Part shown: positions 26,907 through 35,672 of the stretch, piece after piece
Layout of the letters: each line of letters opens with the position of its first letter
How positions within the stretch are numbered: the first letter of the stretch is position 1
NCBI RefSeq assembly: GCF_011059135.1
Contig: NZ_JAALGD010000003.1
Location: 124,001-188,000, forward strand
Length of the DNA stretch: 64,000 bases
Direction of reading: 5' to 3'
DNA from: Brevibacillus sp. SYP-B805
GTDB lineage: Bacteria; Bacillota; Bacilli; Brevibacillales; Brevibacillaceae
The notes under the pieces: generated by a model
What the model saw: only the letters and a program-made list of their open reading frames with translations
Database searches by the model: none
Told to the model about the DNA's origin: nothing
Made by a program: the position numbers and the translations under genes

Positions 26907-26941
26907 AAAACCAAGGTCCTGGGAAGAATGACCTTGGTTTT
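26907..26941. terminator. Terminator of the bkd operon
   Basis: AAAACCAAGGTC (26907-26918) and GACCTTGGTTTT (26930-26941), a perfect 12-bp stem, 10 bp beyond the E2 stop codon. On the minus strand it ends in TTTTTT. Confidence 0.8.
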
Positions 26942-26950
26942 CCTGCTAAC

Positions 26951-28258
26951 TTAATAGATTTTGGTTTCCGGACCGATGTTCTCGAGCTTCTGTTTGACGC
27001 TCTGGAGGAAACGGCCGCAGATCAGGCCGTCCAGCACGCGGTGATCCAGGGAGAGGCAGAGGTTGACCATGGAGCGGATGGCGATCATGTCGTTTACCAC
27101 CACCGGGCGCTTGACGATTGCCTCCACGCTGAGAATGGCCGCTTGCGGCGCATTGATGATCGGCATGGACAGGACGGAGCCGAACGAACCGGTGTTGTTG
27201 ACGGTAAACGTTCCGCCGCTCATGTCATCCACCGTCAGCTTGCCTGCGCGGGTGCGGGCGGCCAGATCCTCGATCGCCTTGGCCAGGCCGTAGATCGATT
27301 TCTGGTCGGCATCCTTGATCACCGGAACGTACAACGCATCTTCGGTGGCGACCGCGATGGAGATGTTCACGTTTTTCTTCACGATAATCTTGTCGCCCGC
27401 CCAGGTGGAATTGAGCATCGGATATTCCTTGAGCGCTTCCACGACCGCCTTGATAAAAAACGGCAGGAAGGTGAGGTTGACGCCTTCTTTGCGCTTGAAC
27501 TCGTCTTTGATCTGGTTGCGGAAATTGACCAGATTGGTAACATCCACTTCCACCATCGTCCAGGCATGCGGTGCTTCGTGCTTGCTCTGCACCATGCGGG
27601 CGGCGATCGTTTTGCGCACCGGGGTCACCGGAATGACCTGATCGCCTGCCGCAACCGGAATATCGAAGGAGGCTGGGGCGGGAGCCGACGGTGCAGCCGG
27701 AGCCGCCTGCGCGACGGAAGCAGCCTGTGGGACGGAAGCGGCCTGCGGCTGTACCGGCTCGGCCTGCGCGCCTCCCTGTTCAATGAACTTCAAGACATCT
27801 TTGCGCGTGACGCGCCCTTCTGCGCCTGTTCCTTGCACGCGGGCCAGATCAATCCCGTGTTCCTGGGCGAGACGCATCACGGCCGGTGAATAGCGTTGTT
27901 TCGCGGCGCCAGCGGCTGCGGCAGGCGCGGGAGCGGCGGGAGCCTGGGCTGCCGCCGGGGCGGGAGCAGGTGCCGCTGCCGCTTCTTTTGCTTCCGCCGG
28001 TACGTCCGCCGCTGCCGAACCGCTTTCCTCAATGGAAAGAATATGGGTTCCGACGGCCACCGTCTCCCCCTCGGCCACGACAATCTCCGTGACCCGCCCC
28101 GACACGGTGGACGGCACTTCCGCATTCACCTTGTCCGTGGATACTTCCGCAAGCGGATCGTATTTGTTGACGGTATCGCCCACTTTCACCAGCCACCTGG
28201 TGATCGTGCCTTCCGTGACGCTTTCCCCGAGCTGGGGCATCAGCACTTTGGTTGCCAT
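26951..28258 (-). CDS. bkdB: Branched-chain 2-oxo acid dehydrogenase E2 (dihydrolipoyl acyltransferase)
   Basis: E2 core of the complex that oxidises branched-chain keto acids to acyl-CoA, the primers of iso/anteiso fatty acids. The 435 residues comprise a lipoyl domain (1-80, lipoylated Lys43 in STDKVN), an Ala/Pro-rich linker, the E1/E3-binding domain (RYSPAVMRLAQEHG..., about 115-150), a second Ala/Pro linker, and the acyltransferase domain with DHRVLDG (405-411, catalytic His406). It is last in a minus-strand operon: bcd, lpdV, bkdAA, bkdAB, bkdB. The neighbouring leucine dehydrogenase and BkdR-like activator mark it as the branched-chain rather than the pyruvate enzyme. Confidence 0.93.
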   Translation of the reverse strand: MATKVLMPQLGESVTEGTITRWLVKVGDTVNKYDPLAEVSTDKVNAEVPSTVSGRVTEIVVAEGETVAVGTHILSIEESGSAAADVPAEAKEAAAAPAPAPAAAQAPAAPAPAAAAGAAKQRYSPAVMRLAQEHGIDLARVQGTGAEGRVTRKDVLKFIEQGGAQAEPVQPQAASVPQAASVAQAAPAAPSAPAPASFDIPVAAGDQVIPVTPVRKTIAARMVQSKHEAPHAWTMVEVDVTNLVNFRNQIKDEFKRKEGVNLTFLPFFIKAVVEALKEYPMLNSTWAGDKIIVKKNVNISIAVATEDALYVPVIKDADQKSIYGLAKAIEDLAARTRAGKLTVDDMSGGTFTVNNTGSFGSVLSMPIINAPQAAILSVEAIVKRPVVVNDMIAIRSMVNLCLSLDHRVLDGLICGRFLQSVKQKLENIGPETKIY

Positions 28259-28275
28259 GAGTATCCTCCTTGCGA

Positions 28276-29259
28276 TTAGAAGTACGCCAACTCGCGCATG
28301 GCTTCATACACTTTGTCAGGATTGAGCATGAAAAATTTCTCCAGTGGCGGACTGTACGGCATCGCCGGAATGTCCGGACCCGCCAGGCGCTTGATCGGCG
28401 CATCCAAGTCAAAGAGGCAGTGTTCGGCAATAATCGCCGCCACTTCTCCGCCGATGCCGCCTTCCTTGTTATCCTCGTGGATGATCAACACCTTGCCTGT
28501 CTTGGAAGCCGCCTCCACGATTGCTTCCTTGTCCAGCGGGTAGAGGGTGCGCAGATCGAGGATATGCGCGCTGATGCCTTCCTGGGCCAGTTTTTCCGCC
28601 GCCTGCAGCGCGAAATGAAGCGTCAGGCCGTAGGAGATGACCGTGATATCCGTTCCTTCCCGCTTCACGTCCGCCTTGCCGATCGGCAGCACATAATCGT
28701 CCTCCGGCACTTCCCCTTTGATCAGGCGATAGCAGCGCTTATGCTCGAAAAAGAGCACCGGGTCGTTATCGCGGATGGCCGCTTTCAACAAGCCCTTGGC
28801 ATCGTAAGGCGTGGAGGGGGCCACGATTTTCAGGCCCGGGGTGCTGTTGAACATCGCCTCCACGGATTGCGAGTGATAGAGCGCACCGTGCACCCCGCCG
28901 CCAAACGGTGCGCGGATGGTTAACGGGCAGTGCCAGTCGTTGTTGGAACGGTAGCGCATCTTGGCCGCTTCGCTGACGATCTGATTCACCGCGGGCATGA
29001 TGAAGTCGGCAAACTGGATCTCCGCGATGGGACGCATCCCGTATGCTGCCGCACCGATAGCCACACCGACGATCGCCGATTCGGCGAGCGGCGTATCGAT
29101 CACCCGCTCCTCTCCAAATTCCTCGATCAAACCGGCGGTCGCGCGGAATACGCCGCCGCGCACGCCGACGTCCTCGCCGAGCACAAACACGTTGGGATCG
29201 CGGCGCATCTCTTCCCGCATCGCCATGGTAACCGCATCGATAAATGAAATGACTGCCAT
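28276..29259 (-). CDS. bkdAB: Branched-chain 2-oxo acid dehydrogenase E1 beta subunit
   Basis: Forms the thiamine-pyrophosphate active site with the alpha subunit. The 327 residues match B. subtilis BkdAB. Characteristic segments are FVLGEDVGVRGGVFRAT, the glutamate-containing AEIQFADFIMPAVNQIVSEAAKMRYRS region, RAPFGGGVHGALYHSQS and DLRTLYPLDKEAIV. It lies 12 nt after bkdAA and 17 nt before bkdB, so the three are co-translated in complex order. Confidence 0.94.
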   Translation of the reverse strand: MAVISFIDAVTMAMREEMRRDPNVFVLGEDVGVRGGVFRATAGLIEEFGEERVIDTPLAESAIVGVAIGAAAYGMRPIAEIQFADFIMPAVNQIVSEAAKMRYRSNNDWHCPLTIRAPFGGGVHGALYHSQSVEAMFNSTPGLKIVAPSTPYDAKGLLKAAIRDNDPVLFFEHKRCYRLIKGEVPEDDYVLPIGKADVKREGTDITVISYGLTLHFALQAAEKLAQEGISAHILDLRTLYPLDKEAIVEAASKTGKVLIIHEDNKEGGIGGEVAAIIAEHCLFDLDAPIKRLAGPDIPAMPYSPPLEKFFMLNPDKVYEAMRELAYF

Positions 29260-29271
29260 GATCGTTCCCCC

Positions 29272-30267
29272 TTATTCGCCGTACACATGCAGCAGCGCCG
29301 ATTCCGGAGCCGCATACGGCGCGTTTTCCGCATATTCCGTCGCTTCGTCCACTTCCTGCTGCACGCGTTCCGCTATGGCTTGTTCCTGCGCTTCATCCAT
29401 AACCCCGCACTCCTTCAAGTACTGGGCAAAGAGGAGGATCGGATCTTTCTTCTTGGCCTCTTCCACTTCTTCACGCGTCCGGTAGGTGCGGTCGTCATCA
29501 TCGCTGGAGTGCGGCACGAGACGGTACATGACCGCTTCGATCAAGGTCGGCCCTTCGCCGCGCAGCCCGCGTTCGCGCGCTTCTTTCACCACCCGGTAGA
29601 CTTCAATCGGATCGTTGCCGTCCACGCGCACCCCTTTGAAACCGTAGCCGATGGCGCGATCCGCCACGCTTTCGCACGCCAGCTGTTTCTTCAGGGGCAC
29701 GGAAATCGCGTACTTGTTGTTTTCACAGAAGAAGATGACCGGCAGCTTGTGCACTCCAGCGAAGTTGGCCCCTTCGTGGAAGTCCCCCTGGTTGCTGGAA
29801 CCTTCGCCAAACGAGGTGTACACGACAAAATCCTTCTTCTGCATCTTGCCGGCAAGCGCAATGCCCACCGCGTGCGGAACCTGCGTCGTCACCGGGCTCG
29901 AGCCTGTGAGAATGTTCCATTTCCTGCCGCCGAAATGCCCCGGCATCTGCCGGCCGCCGCTGTTGGGATCCTCCGGCTTGGCAAACGCGGACAGCATGCA
30001 GTCGCGGGCCGTTTGCCCGAAAACCAGTACGAGACCGAGGTCCCGATAATACGGGCAGAGATAATCATGCCCTTTTTGCAGGGCGAAAGCGGCACCCACC
30101 TGGGCCGCCTCCTGACCCTGGCAGGAGATGACAAAGGGCACCTTGCCCGCGCGGTTCAGCAGCCATTGCCGTTCATCGATCTTGCGGGCGAGCAGCATGT
30201 AATAGTACATGTCCAGCACTTGCTGATCCGTCAAACCTGCTTCTTCGTGACGTTTTGTTGTCGTCAT
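29272..30267 (-). CDS. bkdAA: Branched-chain 2-oxo acid dehydrogenase E1 alpha subunit
   Basis: Binds thiamine pyrophosphate and decarboxylates the keto acids. The best start is ATG 30267 (GGGAGG seven nt upstream), giving 331 residues (B. subtilis 330); upstream ATGs at 30273 and 30312 overlap the ribosome site or the lpdV coding region. The TPP/Mg motif is visible as SFGEGSSNQGDFHEGANFAGVHKLPVIFFCENNKYAIS, and the phosphorylatable-loop-like segment YRLVPHSSDDDDRTYR is present. The spacing to lpdV is 22 nt. Confidence 0.94.
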   Translation of the reverse strand: MTTTKRHEEAGLTDQQVLDMYYYMLLARKIDERQWLLNRAGKVPFVISCQGQEAAQVGAAFALQKGHDYLCPYYRDLGLVLVFGQTARDCMLSAFAKPEDPNSGGRQMPGHFGGRKWNILTGSSPVTTQVPHAVGIALAGKMQKKDFVVYTSFGEGSSNQGDFHEGANFAGVHKLPVIFFCENNKYAISVPLKKQLACESVADRAIGYGFKGVRVDGNDPIEVYRVVKEARERGLRGEGPTLIEAVMYRLVPHSSDDDDRTYRTREEVEEAKKKDPILLFAQYLKECGVMDEAQEQAIAERVQQEVDEATEYAENAPYAAPESALLHVYGE

Positions 30268-30289
30268 CGCCATTCCTCCCGTTCGGACT

Positions 30290-31711
30290 TTATGAATGAA
30301 TCGCCAAGCCATCTACCGCCAGCGCCGCTTCCGCGATCGCTTCCGCGAGTGTCGGATGCGGATGAATGGTGTGGGCAATCTCCCAGGGAGTGGCGTCCAG
30401 CACACGGGCCAAACCGGCTTCGGAGATCATGTCGGTCACATGCGGCCCGATCATGTGCACGCCCAGCAGATCGTTTGTCTTCCCATCCACCACCAGCTTG
30501 ACAAACCCGTCGTTTTCCCCGTGTACGAGTGCTTTCCCCAATGGCTTGAAGCTGAATTTGCCCGTTTTCACTTCATAGCCTTGCTCTTTGGCCTCCGCCT
30601 CGGTCAGGCCAACGCTGGCCACTTCCGGACGGCTGTAGGTGCATTTCGGCACCTTGGTATAATCCATGGGATGGGGATGCAGTCCCGCCATGTGCTCGAC
30701 CGCGAGTATCCCTTCATGGGAGGCAACATGGGCGAGCTGCAGGCCGCCGATCACATCGCCGATGGCGTAGATGTGCGGCTCAGCTGTCTGGAAGTGCTCG
30801 TTGACCACGATGACGCCGCGCTCCACTTTTACTTCCGTCGCTTCTAGCCCCAGGTTCTCCACGTTGGCTTGGCGGCCGACGGACACCAGCATTTTCTCAG
30901 CCGAGAAGCTTTGCACCTCCCCGTTCACTTCCGCTTGGACCGTTACCTGACCGTCTGACTTCGCAACGCTGTCGGGCAGCACCTTGGCCCCCGTCACGAT
31001 ATTTACTTTTCGTCTCTTTAACAGACGGGCCAACTCTTTGCTTACCTCTTCATCCTCAAATGGCAGGATGCGGTCCGCATATTCCAGCACCGTCACCTGC
31101 ACCCCAAAGTCATTCAGGAGAGACGCCCATTCGATCCCGATGACGCCGCCGCCCACGATGATGATGGATGAAGGCAGGGAAGCCAGCTCCAGCGCTTCAT
31201 CGCTGGTGATCACATATTCGCCGTCGATCGCAAGACCCGGCAGCGTCCGCGGGCGCGAACCAGTTGCCAGCAGCAGAAAGCGGGGCACGATAATCTCCTG
31301 ATCGCCGTTCTCCTTCTCGATCCGGACCGCTCCCGCCTGCGGCGAGAAGATGGAAGGCCCCATCACGCGGCCAAACCCGTGAAACACCTGGATTTTCCCT
31401 TTGCCCATCAGGTATTGGACACCCTTGTGCAGTTGATCGACGATCGCCTGTTTGCGGGCCTGTACCTTGCCAAAATCGTAGCCGATGTTGTCGGCAAGAA
31501 CGCCGTATTTGTCTCCTTCTTTCAGGGTCGCGTACACCTCGGCGCTCCTCAGCAGCGCTTTGGATGGGATGCAGCCGCGATGCAGGCAGGTGCCCCCCAG
31601 TTTATCCTTTTCGACGACGGCCACCTTCATGCCGAGTTGCGCCGCGCGAATCGCCGCCACGTATCCGCCTGTCCCCCCTCCGAGGACAACGAGATCGAAC
31701 TCTTGGGACAT
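30290..31711 (-). CDS. lpdV: Dihydrolipoyl dehydrogenase (E3) of the branched-chain complex
   Basis: Flavoprotein that reoxidises the lipoyl groups of E2. ATG 31711 has AAAGGAG upstream and gives 473 residues (B. subtilis LpdV 474); the longer frame to 31813 is spurious. FAD-binding GGGTGGYVAA lies at 11-20, and the redox disulfide is Cys42/Cys47 (GGTCLHRGCIPSK). The NAD-binding motif IIIVGGGVIGIEWAS and the C-terminal His-Glu dyad region HPHPTLAEAIAEA are intact. Confidence 0.95.
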   Translation of the reverse strand: MSQEFDLVVLGGGTGGYVAAIRAAQLGMKVAVVEKDKLGGTCLHRGCIPSKALLRSAEVYATLKEGDKYGVLADNIGYDFGKVQARKQAIVDQLHKGVQYLMGKGKIQVFHGFGRVMGPSIFSPQAGAVRIEKENGDQEIIVPRFLLLATGSRPRTLPGLAIDGEYVITSDEALELASLPSSIIIVGGGVIGIEWASLLNDFGVQVTVLEYADRILPFEDEEVSKELARLLKRRKVNIVTGAKVLPDSVAKSDGQVTVQAEVNGEVQSFSAEKMLVSVGRQANVENLGLEATEVKVERGVIVVNEHFQTAEPHIYAIGDVIGGLQLAHVASHEGILAVEHMAGLHPHPMDYTKVPKCTYSRPEVASVGLTEAEAKEQGYEVKTGKFSFKPLGKALVHGENDGFVKLVVDGKTNDLLGVHMIGPHVTDMISEAGLARVLDATPWEIAHTIHPHPTLAEAIAEAALAVDGLAIHS

Positions 31712-31840
31712 GGTTCCATTCTCCTTTTCTAGCAAGCTGGGAACTGCAAACACGCAAGAAATGCAGAGCACAGGGGGAGGCCCGGGCGAATTGTCGCCCA
31801 GGCACCCGCGCACTGCCCCACTAGCCTATCATACCATGTT

Positions 31841-32932
31841 TCACTTGCTTAACACGGACTTTCCGTCTTTCAGGAACATGCTTCGCGATTTGGCGACCCG
31901 CGCAATCCGCTCTTCCGCCATGCGGTCGGCCGCTTTGTACGACGGGATGCCGTCCCGCTCGGCGATTTCGAACACCCGCAGGATGTTATCATAGATGGTT
32001 TCCACCTTTTTCAGCGCACGTTCGCGGTTGTAGCCCTGCAGCTCGTCGGCCACATTGATCACGCCGCCCGCATTGATCACATAGTCGGGGGCGTAGATCA
32101 GCCCCATCTCATGGATGATGTCGCCGTGCCGGTCTTCTTTCAACTGGTTGTTGGCCGCACCGGCGATCACTTTCGCCTTCAGCAGCGGAATCGTGTCATC
32201 GTTAATGACGGCGCCAAGGGCACAGGGAGCGAAAATATCGCAGTCCACGCTGAAAATCTCATGGACACCGACCGCCTTCGCACCGAAATCCTGCACGGCC
32301 CGGTTCATGTTCTCTTCATTGATGTCCGTCACGATCAGATGTGCGCCTTCCTCATGCAGATGCTTGCACAGGTTGTAGGCCACGTTGCCCACGCCTTGGA
32401 CGGCGACCACCTTGCCCGACAGGTTATCGCTGCCAAACGCCACCTTGGCGGCCGCCTTCATCCCGCGGTATACTCCGTACGCAGTGACAGGGGAGGGATT
32501 GCCGCTTGAGCCGAATGCGGGGGAAACCCCGGTCACATAGTTGGTTTCCAGATGGATCAAATCCATGTCCGCCACGGTGGTCCCCACGTCTTCGGCGGTG
32601 ATGTAGCGGCCGTTCAGACCCTGGATGAAGCGGCCAAACGCCCGGAACAGGGCCTCGCTCTTGTCTTTTTTCGGATCGCCGATGATCACCGCTTTGCCGC
32701 CGCCGATATTCAGGCCGGCTGCGGCGTTTTTGTAGGTCATGCCCCTGGCCAGCCGCAGCGCGTCGATAATGGCGTCTTCTTCCGATTGATATGTCCACAT
32801 CCGCGTACCGCCCAGCGCCGGGCCGAGCGTGGTGTCATGAATCGCAATGATCGCTTTGAGGCCGGAGTTTTCATCCTGGCAAAACACCAGCTGTTCATAA
32901 TCATATTTCTGCAGGTAATCGAAAATCTTCAT
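31841..32932 (-). CDS. bcd: Leucine dehydrogenase
   Basis: NAD-dependent oxidative deamination of Leu, Val and Ile to the keto acids used by the BKD complex. The 363 residues match B. subtilis Bcd/YqiT (364). Substrate-binding [10 protein letters not shown] (38-47) and catalytic Lys68/Lys80 (MTYKNA, GGGKAVI) are present. The NAD fold carries [11 protein letters not shown]. It is the first gene of the bkd operon behind the sigma-54 promoter. In B. subtilis ptb precedes bcd and buk follows it; both are absent here, leaving a 129-bp gap before lpdV. Confidence 0.95.
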   Translation of the reverse strand: MKIFDYLQKYDYEQLVFCQDENSGLKAIIAIHDTTLGPALGGTRMWTYQSEEDAIIDALRLARGMTYKNAAAGLNIGGGKAVIIGDPKKDKSEALFRAFGRFIQGLNGRYITAEDVGTTVADMDLIHLETNYVTGVSPAFGSSGNPSPVTAYGVYRGMKAAAKVAFGSDNLSGKVVAVQGVGNVAYNLCKHLHEEGAHLIVTDINEENMNRAVQDFGAKAVGVHEIFSVDCDIFAPCALGAVINDDTIPLLKAKVIAGAANNQLKEDRHGDIIHEMGLIYAPDYVINAGGVINVADELQGYNRERALKKVETIYDNILRVFEIAERDGIPSYKAADRMAEERIARVAKSRSMFLKDGKSVLSK

Positions 32933-33033
32933 GGATAAAAACCTCCTGTATATTGTGGCGATACGTTATGGCAATACGCTACCATGCATCAGCCTTACTA
33001 GGGTTTGCTGGAAAAACAGCCGCTATGTAACCA

Positions 33034-33049
33034 TGCAAAAGATGTGCCA
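33034..33049 (-). promoter_or_regulatory. Sigma-54 promoter of the bcd-lpdV-bkd operon
   Basis: TGGCACATCTTTTGCA on the minus strand. It has the -24 TGGCAC and the -12 TTGCA with five bases between them, so the invariant GG and GC are ten bases apart. It lies about 100 bp before the bcd ATG and is the expected target of the adjacent BkdR-type activator. Confidence 0.9.
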
Positions 33050-33112
33050 AAGAGAGGCAGTTATGAAAGCGCTTTATTTCTTCATCTTTGCCTCCTCCCC
33101 CCAAATAAAAAC

Positions 33113-33148
33113 ATGCAAATTTTTGCGCATCCATGCAAAAATTTGCAT
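33113..33148. promoter_or_regulatory. Two AT-rich dyads, probable enhancer sites for BkdR
   Basis: ATGCAAATTTTTGCGCAT (33113-33130) and ATGCAAAAATTTGCAT (33133-33148) are near-palindromes whose centres are about 19 bp apart, close to two helical turns. A partial third half-site ATGCAAAA follows at 33147. They sit 65-115 bp upstream of the sigma-54 promoter, the usual place for enhancer-binding-protein sites, and directly behind the end of the activator gene. Confidence 0.7.
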
Positions 33149-33160
33149 GCAAAATCTTTC

Positions 33161-35236
33161 TTAATGTTCTCCCTGGGAAACCTGATCGCCGATTCCCAGC
33201 CGTTCCAGCTTGTAATACAGGCTGCGGATGGAGATCCCCAGCCTTTTGGCTGCTTCCGTCCGGTTTCCTTTGGCCGCCGCCAGTTCCCGCAGGATGTGAA
33301 CGCGCTCCGCTTCCTCCAGCGCCTGTTTCAGGGTCAGGCCTGTCGACGGAACTGCCTGCGGCCCCCCGCCTTCATTCCCCATCTTGCGTTCCAGGGGAGG
33401 CAAATGATTGGGAAGGATGACCGTTTCATGAAATTTCATGTGGATCATGGCCCGCCCGAGAACATTCTCCAGCTCCCGCACATTGCCCGGCCAGTGGTAG
33501 GCGCGCAGAATCCGCAGCGTCTCTGGCGCGATCCGCTCCACATTGCGGCCGTATTCCAGATTAAATTTGCGCAAAAGATGCTGGGACAGCGGTTCGATGT
33601 CTTCCAGCCGCTGGCGGAGCGGCGGAATATGGATGGGGATTACATGCAACCGGTAATACAAATCTTCACGGAATTTCCCCGCCTGGATCGCCGATTCCAG
33701 ATTGACGTGGGTGGCGGCTATCACGCGGACATCGACGGGGATGGCCTTGCTGCCGCCGACGCGCACGATCTCCCGCTCCTGCAGCACCCGCAGCAGCTTG
33801 GCCTGCATGCTCATCGACAGTTCCCCGATCTCATCAAGGAAGATGGTCCCGCCGCTCGCCTCTTCGAACAACCCCCGCTTCCCGCCCCGGCGCGCTCCCG
33901 TAAAGGCTCCCTCCTCATAGCCGAACAATTCGCTCTCCAGCAGGGATTCCGCAATGGCCGCGCAGTTGACGCGGATAAACTGGTTGTATTTGCGCTCGCT
34001 TCCATTATGGATCGCGTGGGCGAACATCTCCTTGCCGGTTCCCGACTCCCCGCGCAGCAGGACGGTCGCCGGTGTCAGGGCCGCTTTCCGGGCCTGTTCG
34101 ATCGCTGATTTCATCGGTTCGCTCTCCCCGATGATATGTTCAAACGTATATTTGGCTTCCAGGGTGCGAATGATGCGCCGCGCTTTTTCCAACTCTTCGC
34201 TCAACGTCTTGAATTCGGAAATATCGTGGATGACGCCGACACTGCCTTTTAACACGCCGTCCACCATCACCGGCGCCACGTTGACCACGACGTCCTTCCG
34301 CTTCGGGCCCAGCTTCATCGGAACGCCGCGCACCGGTTTTTTCGTCTTCAGCACCTGCATGTGCATGCTTTCGCCTTCGGAAATGTCGACGGTGGCCGGC
34401 TTGCCAATCACATCTTCTTCCGTCAGGCCCGTCAAGCGGGTGTAGGCCGGATTGATCAGCAGGCCGATCCCATTCGCATCCACGACGGAGATCGCTTCGT
34501 CGGAGGAATGAATGATTGCCTGCAGCATGCTTTTCAATTCCTTCAGATCCGTTACCTCTTCCGCAAGGGTCATGATCTCCGTGATATCGCGGAAGATGGC
34601 CACCGCCCCGATCACTTCTCCCTGTTCGCTGCGGACGGGAACGCGATTGGTGATGATGCGTGTCCGGTTCGGCAGGACCTGCTCCTGATTCAATTCGGGC
34701 TGTCCCGTCTGCAGGACGATATGCAGCCTCGTGTTGGGGATGCTGTGCTCCGCCAGGGTGCCGAGCACCTCCTTGGCCCCGATGCCCATCAGCCGCTCCG
34801 CCGCCTTGTTGAACAGGGTAATGATCCCCTGGCTGTTGACGGCGATAATGGCGTCGTGGGTGGAGTTCAGCATGGTCTCATACTCCCGCTTGCTCTGCGA
34901 GAGGCGGGTGATCAGCTCATCCCGCTCCTGGATCAGGCTGATCACCATACCGGTAAACGACCCCGGGACCAGAACGGTTTTCGGCTGTTTCAACCGGAGA
35001 ATCTCCGCATAGGTCTCCCTGTCCCCGGTCAGCTCCAGGATGATGTCGATATCGTGCTGCAGATAAGGATGGTAGTCCGTGCCCACTTCAATGCCAAGCG
35101 ATTTGGCCAGCGCGATACCGGGCGCATCCTCCCGGGCATCCGTCACGGCTACCACGCGGATCTGCTCCATTTTGGCAAACACCTGCAACAGCGCCGTTCC
35201 TACCCTGCCCGCGCCGATGATGAGAAGCTTGTGCAT
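33161..35236 (-). CDS. bkdR: Sigma-54-dependent transcriptional activator, BkdR type
   Basis: A 691-residue enhancer-binding protein, the length of B. subtilis BkdR (692). Residues 1-105 form a Rossmann-like domain (LLIIGAGRVGTALLQVF). Two PAS domains follow (about 118-222 and 236-345). The AAA+ domain has Walker A GESGTGK (396-402), the sigma-54-contacting GAFTGA (443-448) and Walker B FLDEIG (466-471). A Fis-type helix-turn-helix closes the protein (EAAKRLGISIRSLYYKLERLGI, 661-682). It activates the operon that starts at the -24/-12 site 110 bp downstream. The N-terminal Rossmann and PAS domains probably sense metabolite or redox state; the ligand is not known from the sequence. Confidence 0.92.
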   Translation of the reverse strand: MHKLLIIGAGRVGTALLQVFAKMEQIRVVAVTDAREDAPGIALAKSLGIEVGTDYHPYLQHDIDIILELTGDRETYAEILRLKQPKTVLVPGSFTGMVISLIQERDELITRLSQSKREYETMLNSTHDAIIAVNSQGIITLFNKAAERLMGIGAKEVLGTLAEHSIPNTRLHIVLQTGQPELNQEQVLPNRTRIITNRVPVRSEQGEVIGAVAIFRDITEIMTLAEEVTDLKELKSMLQAIIHSSDEAISVVDANGIGLLINPAYTRLTGLTEEDVIGKPATVDISEGESMHMQVLKTKKPVRGVPMKLGPKRKDVVVNVAPVMVDGVLKGSVGVIHDISEFKTLSEELEKARRIIRTLEAKYTFEHIIGESEPMKSAIEQARKAALTPATVLLRGESGTGKEMFAHAIHNGSERKYNQFIRVNCAAIAESLLESELFGYEEGAFTGARRGGKRGLFEEASGGTIFLDEIGELSMSMQAKLLRVLQEREIVRVGGSKAIPVDVRVIAATHVNLESAIQAGKFREDLYYRLHVIPIHIPPLRQRLEDIEPLSQHLLRKFNLEYGRNVERIAPETLRILRAYHWPGNVRELENVLGRAMIHMKFHETVILPNHLPPLERKMGNEGGGPQAVPSTGLTLKQALEEAERVHILRELAAAKGNRTEAAKRLGISIRSLYYKLERLGIGDQVSQGEH

Positions 35237-35278
35237 GACCCATCCTCCTTATTGATGGAACCCCAAGTCCTGTCCTTT

Positions 35279-35306
35279 ATTTTATCTCATTTTCTTCGTT
35301 GGACAA
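35279..35306 (-). promoter_or_regulatory. Putative sigma-A promoter of bkdR
   Basis: TTGTCC (35306-35301), 16 bases, TAAAAT (35284-35279) on the minus strand, about 40 nt before the ATG of bkdR. Confidence 0.4.
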
Positions 35307-35362
35307 GTGCGCCTCCATCCATTATCATGTTTGGAGAAAAACCTAAAGGAAGTGTGTCTTGC

Positions 35363-35620
35363 ATGCTCGGGCAAAAAATCGTGGCCCTGCTGATCATGCT
35401 GATCCCCGCCGCCATCGCCGTATACGGCATCAAGCTGATGCGCGACGCGTTCTTTCTCATGTTTAATCCGGCGATCGGCTTTCTGTGGGGCAAATTCCTG
35501 CTGGGATTCGTCCTGTTTGCCGTTCCGGTCACGTTTATCGGCGGCTTTATCCTGCACCATGACCGCAAGCGGAACCGCGTGCAGCCCCGCTTCATGAAGC
35601 GGGAGGATGAAGAGGAGTAA
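35363..35620 (+). CDS. Small membrane protein, DUF2627 (YqzF family)
   Basis: Eighty-five residues with ATG 35363 and AAAGGAAG upstream. Two transmembrane helices (VALLIMLIPAAIAVYGIKLM and FLLGFVLFAVPVTFIGGFIL) are followed by a charged tail HHDRKRNRVQPRFMKREDEEE. The PAAIAxYGIKLMRD and GGFILHxDRKRN motifs are those of YqzF of B. subtilis, which is also divergent from bkdR. Function unknown. Confidence 0.85.
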   Translation: MLGQKIVALLIMLIPAAIAVYGIKLMRDAFFLMFNPAIGFLWGKFLLGFVLFAVPVTFIGGFILHHDRKRNRVQPRFMKREDEEE

Positions 35621-35634
35621 GAGGCACTAAAAAT

Positions 35635-35665
35635 CAGCGTACCAGCCCCTTCGGGAGGTACGCTG
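35635..35665. terminator. Bidirectional terminator
   Basis: CAGCGTACC (35635-35643) and GGTACGCTG (35657-35665) form a perfect 9-bp stem. CTGCTTTT follows on the plus strand (for the yqzF homologue) and a T-rich stretch on the minus strand (for the glycan gene cluster). Confidence 0.65.
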
Positions 35666-35672
35666 CTGCTTT

